Positions 14,059-14,439 of a stretch of 14,439 nucleotides of DNA are shown in pieces; the stretch's first letter is position 1, and each line of letters begins with the position of its first letter. A model generated the notes under the pieces. It made no database searches. It saw nothing but the letters and a program-made list of their open reading frames with translations, and was not told where the DNA came from. This stretch comes from Prevotella sp. UBA3776. GTDB lineage: Bacteria > Bacteroidota > Bacteroidia > Bacteroidales > Bacteroidaceae. Where the stretch lies: contig DFFM01000055.1 in assembly GCA_002369515.1 (NCBI GenBank), positions 42,995-57,433 of the forward strand, given 5' to 3'. The position numbers and the translations under genes were made by a program.

Positions 14059-14064
14059 AAAAAA
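14019..14064. repeat. 21-bp tandem duplication next to the rRNA terminator
   Basis: A unit built on ACAAACATCCATCAACA is repeated exactly once with a 21-base period (14019-14039 and 14040-14060, with identity running to 14064). It belongs to the A+C-biased tract and abuts the T-tract side of the rRNA terminator. Confidence 0.85.
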
Positions 14065-14097
14065 AAGCCCCGCCTCACTGTCCGTGAGACGGGGCTT
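14059..14097 (-). terminator. Rho-independent terminator of the rRNA operon
   Basis: On the minus strand the stem pairs AAGCCCCG (14065-14072) with CGGGGCTT (14090-14097) and CTCAC (14074-14078) with GTGAG (14084-14088), with one mismatch between them and a 5-base loop. It is followed by a run of T (complement of A at 14059-14066). It lies about 25 bases after the 5S 3' end. Confidence 0.93.
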
Positions 14098-14122
14098 GCG
14101 CCTTTCATCATAAAGGCTCAAA

Positions 14123-14234
14123 GAAGGCGGCGACCTACTCTCCCGCATTGCATTGCAGTACCATCGGCGCGGGCGGGCTTAACTGCTCTGTTCGGAATGG
14201 GAAGAGGTGGGACCCCGCCGCTGTAGCCACCTGA
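14123..14234 (-). rRNA. rrf: 5S ribosomal RNA
   Basis: The reverse complement carries the conserved 5S core: GGTGGCTACAGC at the 5' end, GGGTCCCACCTCTTCCCATT, CCGAACAGAGCAGTTAAGCCC, CGCCGATGGTACTGC and GGGAGAGTAGGTCGCCGCC. The ends are set by the pairing GGTGGC-type strands and are accurate to a few bases. It follows 23S by about 90 bases, with no tRNA between. Confidence 0.95.
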
Positions 14235-14324
14235 GAATGGGGCTGACATCTTGACTGGCAAAGACTGATGAATACAACATCGACGACAAGTGACGATACA
14301 GCGGAAAGCACGGCAGGCGGCGCA

Positions 14325-14439
14325 AAAGTTTCGGGCAATTAGTACAGCTCGGCTGTGACGTCACCGTCTATACACCTGCTGCCTATCAACGTCGTAGTCT
14401 GCGACGACCCTATAAAGAGGAGTCCTCATCTTGCGGACG
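14325..14439 (-). rRNA. rrl: 23S ribosomal RNA, 3' end (partial)
   Basis: The reverse complement begins CGTCCGCAAGATGAGGACTC and continues CCTCTTTATAGGGTCGT, TTGATAGGCAGCAGGTGTA and GTACTAATTGCCCGAAAC, the standard 3' portion of bacterial 23S. The mature 3' end is placed about 14 bases after GTACTAAT, so the boundary is approximate. The rest of the rRNA operon lies beyond the window. Confidence 0.93.

Noticed and set aside
13819..14148. A 109-codon minus-strand frame upstream of the kinase
   Set aside because: It runs through the rRNA terminator and the A+C tract and encodes low-complexity Val/Phe/Cys sequence.
14235..14324. tRNA gene in the 23S-5S spacer
   Set aside because: No cloverleaf or TψC-like GTTCRA sequence was found in these 90 bases on either strand.

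Overview
The window is about 14.4 kb of chromosome from a member of the Bacteroidota, most likely Prevotella or a close relative. The reasons are promoter -7 elements of the TAnnTTTG type close to start codons, absence of Shine-Dalgarno sequences, Bacteroidota-specific families (DUF4625 and Omp28-like proteins), and the gene order yceD-rpmF-fabH-era. No phage, insertion sequence or CRISPR array is visible.

Layout from left to right. Positions 1-497 (minus) hold the N-terminal two thirds of lptB, the LPS-export ATPase. It diverges from mlaE-mlaF (568-2084, plus), the permease and ATPase of a phospholipid transporter. The two units share one compact, almost perfectly symmetrical promoter region. 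A strong hairpin terminator, whose left arm lies inside the end of mlaF, separates them from a minus-strand run: der (ribosome-assembly GTPase, 5810-4497), a small lipoprotein (4478-4089) and a large secreted Omp28/thioredoxin-like protein (4048-2162).

Upstream of der lies a 470-base non-coding region. It carries four 21-bp-spaced copies of GTCGGGAGAT, one inverted copy and two perfect 16-bp palindromes. From this region a plus-strand operon departs (6283-9426): a small Cys/His-rich membrane protein, a TonB-dependent receptor resembling ZnuD-type metal receptors, and a DUF4625 lipoprotein with 11 His in a 35-residue loop. I read it as a metal (probably zinc) capture and uptake operon. It ends at a bidirectional terminator facing era.

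The right part is minus-strand housekeeping: yceD (DUF177), rpmF (L32), fabH and era in one direction, preceded by an orphan sensor histidine kinase (13815-12649). At the far right are the end of a minus-strand rRNA operon (3' end of 23S, complete 5S) and its terminator.

The most notable points are the metal operon lying between era and der (genes I remember as usually adjacent in Bacteroidota), the iteron-like array beside it, the mirror-symmetric lptB/mlaE promoter, and a yceD promoter that implies a near-leaderless mRNA. Assignments are from reading the sequence and recalling families; no database search was run.
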